Positions 59,691 through 64,000 of a stretch of DNA of 64,000 nucleotides are shown here, in pieces. Numbering within the stretch: position 1 is the first letter of the stretch; each line of letters begins with the position of its first letter. Below the pieces are notes generated by a model. It was not told where the DNA came from. It searched no databases and worked only from the letters and a program-made list of their open reading frames with translations. The stretch is from Nonomuraea sp. NEAU-A123 (GTDB lineage Bacteria; Actinomycetota; Actinomycetes; Streptosporangiales; Streptosporangiaceae), in assembly GCF_018603905.1 (NCBI RefSeq), contig NZ_JAHFZZ010000039.1, positions 18,353-82,352 of the forward strand, written 5' to 3'. Both the position numbers and the translations under genes were made by a program.

Positions 59691-60889
59691 CCGCCACCAT
59701 CCTCACCTCAGCCCGGCTGCGTCCGCGCGACGTCGTCCGGGTCGGCGGCGCGGGCCTGCGGGCCAGGCCGCTGCGGGTGTTCCTGTCGGCGCTCGGCATC
59801 GCCATCGGCATCGCGGCCATGCTCGGCGTCGTCGGCATCTCGGCCTCCAGCCAGGAGGACCTGAACCGCCAGCTCGAATCGCTCGGCACGAACCTGCTCA
59901 CCGTCTCACCCGGCCAGGACCTCTTCGGCGCGGGCTCCCACCTGCCCGCCGAGGCGGAGGGCATGATCGAGCAGATCGCACCCGTCACCTCGGTCACCGC
60001 CACGGGCACCACGCCCGCCAAGGTGTACCGCAACGACCACATCCCGGCGGCCGAGTCGGGCAGCATCTCGGTCACCGCCGCCCGCCTGGACCTGCCGCAC
60101 GACGTGGGCGCCCAGATCGTCAGCGGCACCTGGCTGAACGAGGCCACCCAGCGCTACCCGGCCACCGTGCTCGGCGCCAAGGCGGCCGACCGGCTCGGCG
60201 TCGTGCGGGCGGGCCCCGACCAGCGGGTCTGGCTGGGCGGGCAGTGGTTCACCGTCGTCGGCGTGCTCGGCGCCGCACCGCTCGCCCCCGAACTCGACAC
60301 CGCGGCGCTGATCGGCTGGCCGGTCGCCGAGGAGCGGCTGGACTTCGACGGTTACCCGACCACGATCTACGCCAGGGCCGAGGAGGCGTCCGTCGTCGCG
60401 GTACGCGACGTGCTGGGCCCCACCGCCAACCCGGAGAAGCCCAACGAGGTCGAGGTCTCCAGACCGTCGGACGTGCTGGCCGCCAAGCAGGCCACCGACG
60501 CCACGCTGAACGCCCTCCTGCTCGGCCTCGGCGGCGTCGCCCTGCTGGTCGGCGGTGTCGGCGTGGCCAACACGATGGTGATCTCCGTACTCGAACGGCG
60601 GGCCGAGATCGGGCTGCGCCGCTCGCTGGGCGCCACCCGCGGGCAGATCAGGCTGCAGTTCCTGGCCGAATCGCTGCTGCTGTCGGCCATCGGGGGCGTC
60701 GGCGGTGTGGTGCTCGGCATCGGCGTCACGGCCGCGTACGCGAGCTTCCAGGGCTGGCCGGCGATCGTGCCGGTCTGGGCCATGCTCGGCGGCGTGCTCG
60801 CGACCCTGGTCATCGGCGGGATCGCCGGGTTCTACCCGGCCGTGCGGGCCGCTCGCATGTCGCCCACGGAGGCACTGGCCACGCCCTGA
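59687..60889 (+). CDS. MacB/FtsX-type ABC transporter permease
   Basis: The protein has 400 residues with one N-terminal helix, a large extracytoplasmic domain (about 60-260) and three C-terminal helices. The FtsX signature is GVGVANTMVISVLERRAEIG followed by LRRSLGATRGQIRLQFLAES. It forms the mechanotransmission part of the tripartite efflux machinery with the ATPase and adaptor. It is the last gene of the operon; 122 bases without an obvious terminator follow. Confidence 0.88.
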   Translation: MTATILTSARLRPRDVVRVGGAGLRARPLRVFLSALGIAIGIAAMLGVVGISASSQEDLNRQLESLGTNLLTVSPGQDLFGAGSHLPAEAEGMIEQIAPVTSVTATGTTPAKVYRNDHIPAAESGSISVTAARLDLPHDVGAQIVSGTWLNEATQRYPATVLGAKAADRLGVVRAGPDQRVWLGGQWFTVVGVLGAAPLAPELDTAALIGWPVAEERLDFDGYPTTIYARAEEASVVAVRDVLGPTANPEKPNEVEVSRPSDVLAAKQATDATLNALLLGLGGVALLVGGVGVANTMVISVLERRAEIGLRRSLGATRGQIRLQFLAESLLLSAIGGVGGVVLGIGVTAAYASFQGWPAIVPVWAMLGGVLATLVIGGIAGFYPAVRAARMSPTEALATP

Positions 60890-61011
60890 CGCGCTCGTCC
60901 ACGCCGTCGTCGCGCCTCTTCCCGCCCGCGTACGGCGGGCGGCATCGCCGACGGGTCGGCGTGTCCGATTCTTACAAGAGAACCCGGCCCGGCGTGGGTA
61001 GCTTCGCCGGT

Positions 61012-61860
61012 ATGGAGATGATTTCCCAGGCGGAGACATATGTGCTGCTGCACGGGCGGCTGATCGACAGGCTCAGGTTCGCCGCCCTGTTCAGAGGTGC
61101 CTCCCGTACGCGGGTGCTGGACGCGCTGCGCTGCTACCGCAACGACGACGGCGGCTTCGGCAACGCGCTCGAACCGGACCTGCGCGGAGCGGCCAGCCAG
61201 CCCGAACCGGTCGAGGTGGCGTTCTCGATCCTCGACGAGCTGGACGCCTTCGACGATCCGATGGTGGCCGCCGCCTGCGACTACCTCGTCAGCGTCACGA
61301 CCAAGGACGGCGGCGTGCCGTTCGTGCTGCCGAGCGTGCGCGACACGCCGCGGGCGCCCTGGTGGGAGACCGGCGACGAGCCGCCGGGCAGCCTCGTTCC
61401 CACCGCGTCGCTCGCCGGGTTCCTGCACAAGCACGGCGTCGACCATCCGTGGCTCGGGCCCGCCACCGACTTCTGCTGGTCGGCGATCGCCGGCATCTCC
61501 GACACCACCCCGTACGAGGCGCGGGCCGTCGTCCAGTTCCTGGACCTCGTGCCGGACCGGCCGCGGGCCGAGGCGGAGTTCGGCCGGCTGCGCGAGGCCC
61601 TGCTGGCCACGGTCACCTTCGACCCCGGAGCGCCCGGCGAGGCGCATTTCCCCCTCGACTTCGCTCCGTCGCCGCTGCGGCTGCCGCTGTTCACGCAGGA
61701 CGTACTGGACCGGCACCTCGACGCGCTCGCCGCCGCCCAGTCGGAGGACGGCGGCTGGCGCGGGAACTGGCTGATGTGGACGCCCGTGGTGGAGCACGAA
61801 TGGGGCGGCTACCTCACCGTGCACCGGCTGCGGACGCTGCGGGCGTACGGGCGGCTGTGA
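61012..61860 (+). CDS. Uncharacterised protein with terpenoid cyclase/prenyltransferase-like repeats
   Basis: The protein has 282 residues. Repeated QW-like segments such as RNDDGGFGNALEPDL, VSVTTKDGGVPF and AAQSEDGGWRGNW suggest an alpha-alpha barrel of the squalene cyclase/prenyltransferase fold. No DxDD or zinc ligands are evident. Related proteins are common in actinomycetes and lack a known function. ATG at 61012 or at 61018 is possible. Confidence 0.65.
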   Translation: MEMISQAETYVLLHGRLIDRLRFAALFRGASRTRVLDALRCYRNDDGGFGNALEPDLRGAASQPEPVEVAFSILDELDAFDDPMVAAACDYLVSVTTKDGGVPFVLPSVRDTPRAPWWETGDEPPGSLVPTASLAGFLHKHGVDHPWLGPATDFCWSAIAGISDTTPYEARAVVQFLDLVPDRPRAEAEFGRLREALLATVTFDPGAPGEAHFPLDFAPSPLRLPLFTQDVLDRHLDALAAAQSEDGGWRGNWLMWTPVVEHEWGGYLTVHRLRTLRAYGRL

Positions 61861-61893
61861 CTTCTTGTCGGTGGCCGTGCGTACCTTGGTGGC

Positions 61894-62556
61894 ATGTACG
61901 AGGAGCGGCCTCCCGGGGACGGCTTCGACGGCCGGGTCACCTGCGTGTGGCGGCAGGCGGTCGAGGCCGACAGCACGCAGCTCGTGGTGCCTGACGGATG
62001 CGTGGACCTCATCTGGGGGCCTTCGGGGGCGTTCGTGGCGGGGCCGGACACCGGGCCGATGCCGGTGCGGATGCGGGCGGGTGACGCCTTCACCGGGATC
62101 CGGTTCAAGCCGGGCGGTGTGGGGGACGTGTTCGGCGTCCCCGTGCACGCCCTGCGTGATCAGCGGGTGCCGGTGACGGACCTGGGGTTCTCCGTGGCCG
62201 GTGGGCGGCTGGCGGTCATGCGGGCGGCGATCGTGGCCCGGCTCCGGGCCACCGCGCCCGCCGACGCCGCGGCGCCGGCGATCGCCGAGGCGCTCCGGGC
62301 GGGGCGGAGCGTGGGAGAGGTCGCTTGGACGCTGGGGTTCAGCGAGCGGCAACTGCTGCGGCGGAGCATGGCTTCGTTCGGATACGGGCCGAAGGTCCTG
62401 CAGCGGGTCGTCCGGTTCCAGCGGGCGCTGAAACTGGCCCGTGCGGGGGTGGCGCTGGCGGAGGTGGCGGTGATCGCGGGCTACGCGGATCAGGCGCACC
62501 TGGCCAACGAGGTCAAACGGTTGAGCGGGGTGACTCTGGCGGAGCTCCGGATATGA
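61894..62556 (+). CDS. AraC-family transcriptional regulator
   Basis: The protein has 220 residues. The N-terminal part (about 1-110) includes VVPDGCVDLIWGPSGAFVAG, typical of a ligand-binding domain in this AraC subgroup. The C-terminal double helix-turn-helix has GRSVGEVAWTLGFSERQLLR and LAEVAVIAGYADQAHLANEV. Its target is unknown. The 3' end overlaps the converging AI-2E gene by 44 bases. Confidence 0.83.
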   Translation: MYEERPPGDGFDGRVTCVWRQAVEADSTQLVVPDGCVDLIWGPSGAFVAGPDTGPMPVRMRAGDAFTGIRFKPGGVGDVFGVPVHALRDQRVPVTDLGFSVAGGRLAVMRAAIVARLRATAPADAAAPAIAEALRAGRSVGEVAWTLGFSERQLLRRSMASFGYGPKVLQRVVRFQRALKLARAGVALAEVAVIAGYADQAHLANEVKRLSGVTLAELRI

Positions 62557-63553
62557 GAGCGGCCGCCCAGCCCGCGCCGGGGTCGCTGTCGACGAGGAGC
62601 GCCCGCGTGAGCAGGCTCAGGGGGATCGCCAGCAGCGCGCCCAGCGGCCCCAGCACGAACGCCCAGACGATCAGCGACAGAAACGTCATCGTGGTCGACA
62701 GGCCCACCGCGTCCCCCAGGAACTTGGGCTGGATGAACGATTGGATCACCACGTTGATGGCGATATAGGCGGCGATGACGAGGAGCATCTGCTTGATGCC
62801 GCCGTCGAGGAGGGCCAGCATCGCGGGCGGGATCAGGCCCAGGACAAAGCCGATGTTCGGGATGTAGTTGGTGATCAGCGCGAGGACCCCCCAGAGGAGG
62901 GGCAACGGCACATCCAGGATGGACAGGGCCGTGACGTCCAGCGCCGCGCAGATGAGACCGAAGACCGTGGAGACGATCAGATAGCGCCTGGTCTTGTCGG
63001 CGAACGTGGCGAGCGCCGCCACCAGGTGCGGCTTGGTGTCCTTGCCCGCCGCGATGACCCGGGCGATGCCCGGAGTGTCCAGGCACATCGCCAGCAGCAG
63101 CACCACGATGAGGAACAGACTGGACAGCACTCCCAGCAGGCTCGACAGCAGGCTCTGCGCCAGTCCGATCACCTTCGCGGGGTCGAAGGTCTGGATCGCC
63201 TTGTTCAGCTGGGCGTTGCTGATGCCGTGGGTGGTGGCGAAGTTCTGGGCGTCGGTGAGCAACTGCTGAAACTGCGGGGCGTACGCGGGGAGCAGCGAGG
63301 CGAGCTGGGTGACGGAGAAGGTCAGCACCGCGACCATGCCCAGCAGGACGAGCAGCACGATGAGGAAGGGCACGATGACCTGCACCCAACCGGGAGCGCC
63401 CGCGCTGGCGAGCCGATTCCGCACGGGGGCGACGGCGATGACCAGCACGAGCGCGAGCACGACAGGGCCCAGGATCGACGCGACCTCGCGCATCCCGAAC
63501 AGAACGATGACCGCGCAGGCGATACCCAGCATGATGGTGAGGGCTCGGGGCAC
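62513..63553 (-). CDS. AI-2E family membrane transporter
   Basis: The protein has 346 residues with around eight helices. The conserved region near LPLLWGVLALITNYIPNIGF and the IQPKFLGDAVGLSTTMTFLS segment are typical of the AI-2E (TqsA/PerM-like) family, whose members export signalling molecules or act as ion antiporters. ATG at 63553 opens MPRALTIMLGIACAVIVLFG. It is divergent from the rRNA promoter; the region from 63554 to 63799 shows no gene I can support. Confidence 0.82.
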   Translation of the reverse strand: MPRALTIMLGIACAVIVLFGMREVASILGPVVLALVLVIAVAPVRNRLASAGAPGWVQVIVPFLIVLLVLLGMVAVLTFSVTQLASLLPAYAPQFQQLLTDAQNFATTHGISNAQLNKAIQTFDPAKVIGLAQSLLSSLLGVLSSLFLIVVLLLAMCLDTPGIARVIAAGKDTKPHLVAALATFADKTRRYLIVSTVFGLICAALDVTALSILDVPLPLLWGVLALITNYIPNIGFVLGLIPPAMLALLDGGIKQMLLVIAAYIAINVVIQSFIQPKFLGDAVGLSTTMTFLSLIVWAFVLGPLGALLAIPLSLLTRALLVDSDPGAGWAAALISGAPPESPRSTV

Positions 63554-63799
63554 ACGAGGTTCCTACCCGTGGGCAGGGGATGACACCGGGGATCCGTTGA
63601 TTTGACGGTTCCAGGAGGCGTACATAGAGTTCACCAGTCCCGCGAGGACGGCGATGATCGCCGGTCTCGCTCTGGGGCCCCCTCCAGCTAGATCCATTCT
63701 GAAGGCGTTCGCGTCACTCCGAATGGCTGGTAAGTTAGAGGGGTTGTCCCGGAAACGGGGCGGTGTTTATTCCAGAAGGTCGATGCGAGTCGGGTCAAT

Positions 63800-64000
63800 T
63801 TGACACCGGGTCGGGCGGCTGAAAAGATAAAGACACAACGAAGACGAAATGTGCGCCTCTCGCAGGTTGGGGAGTACGCGTCCGTTTCTTGAGAACTCAA
63901 CAGTGTGTTAAAAGCCAGTGCATGATGCACAACCCCGTCATGTTCATGCTTTCGGGTGTGGATGACGGATTCCTTTTTTGGTTGGGATTTCTTTCCCTTC
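63800..64000 (+). promoter_or_regulatory. rRNA operon promoter and 16S leader (16S gene beyond window)
   Basis: TTGACA at 63800-63805 with AAAGAT at 63823-63828 (17-bp spacer) is a good promoter. Downstream, TTTCTTGAGAACTCAACAGT (63885-63904) is a leader element highly conserved before actinomycete 16S genes. Stems follow: GTGCAT/ATGCAC at 63918-63930 and CCGTCAT/ATGACGG at 63935-63968, probably for processing. The AT-rich end matches the last bases before mature 16S. The 16S gene itself is outside. Confidence 0.75.

Noticed and set aside
63688..63930. 80-codon minus-strand ORF near the rRNA leader
   Set aside because: It overlaps the rRNA promoter and conserved leader, and its translation resembles spurious ORFs often called next to rRNA genes.

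Overview
The window is high-GC actinobacterial chromosome. Gene types (AfsR/SARP regulators, two secreted GH18 chitinases, many ABC importers, a daunorubicin-type exporter, an Erm methylase, GTG/TTG starts, leaderless promoters) fit a Streptosporangiaceae-type soil actinomycete (Nonomuraea/Streptosporangium-like). The family assignment is an inference. No CRISPR array, insertion sequence, tRNA or complete rRNA gene was seen. The last 200 bases are the promoter and leader of an rRNA operon whose 16S gene lies just outside.

Region 1 (1-11.2 kb): a divergent carbohydrate locus. A partial iolC (inositol catabolism kinase) faces a tightly coupled eight-gene operon: lipoprotein sugar-binding protein, two permeases, ATPase, PHP-type metallohydrolase, IolE-like TIM-barrel protein, Gfo/Idh/MocA oxidoreductase and GH38 alpha-mannosidase. 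Two inverted copies of one palindromic operator flank the intergenic region. The content suggests uptake and breakdown of a mannosylated polyol such as a mannosyl-inositol. Region 2 (11.2-12.3 kb): an Rpn/PD-(D/E)XK-like protein followed by a partial tandem duplicate of its C-terminus.

Region 3 (12.3-19.85 kb): putrescine/polyamine use. A divergent Lrp-type regulator faces aminobutyraldehyde dehydrogenase, potA, potD, potB, potC and an FAD amine oxidase. Region 4 (19.9-31.2 kb): two serine/cysteine hydrolases on the plus strand, then a run of minus-strand genes: DedA, DMT transporter, GT4 glycosyltransferase, DUF998 protein, unusually short P450, PEP-mutase-like protein, AfsR-like regulator and DHA2 exporter. 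Region 5 (31.3-43.3 kb): membrane proteins, LysE exporter, class C beta-lactamase-like esterase, a YeiH-type transporter with a 32-residue ORF directly upstream, a second AfsR-like regulator, a CocE-type hydrolase and a DrrAB-type ABC exporter.

Region 6 (43.4-49.1 kb): secreted degradative enzymes, namely an M14 carboxypeptidase and two GH18 chitinases, with a strong terminator, a 17-bp palindrome and large leader hairpins. Region 7 (49.1-55.3 kb): an orphan NarG-like protein lacking its Fe-S domain, a GT-C-type membrane protein, an erm gene preceded by an MRLR leader peptide and a WhiB7-like promoter, and a metallopeptidase-vWA (DUF2201-like) gene preceded by what looks like an internally deleted MoxR ATPase. 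Region 8 (55.3-64 kb): a two-component system in series with a lipoprotein and a MacAB-like efflux operon, then a terpenoid-cyclase-fold protein, an AraC regulator, an AI-2E-type permease and the rRNA leader.
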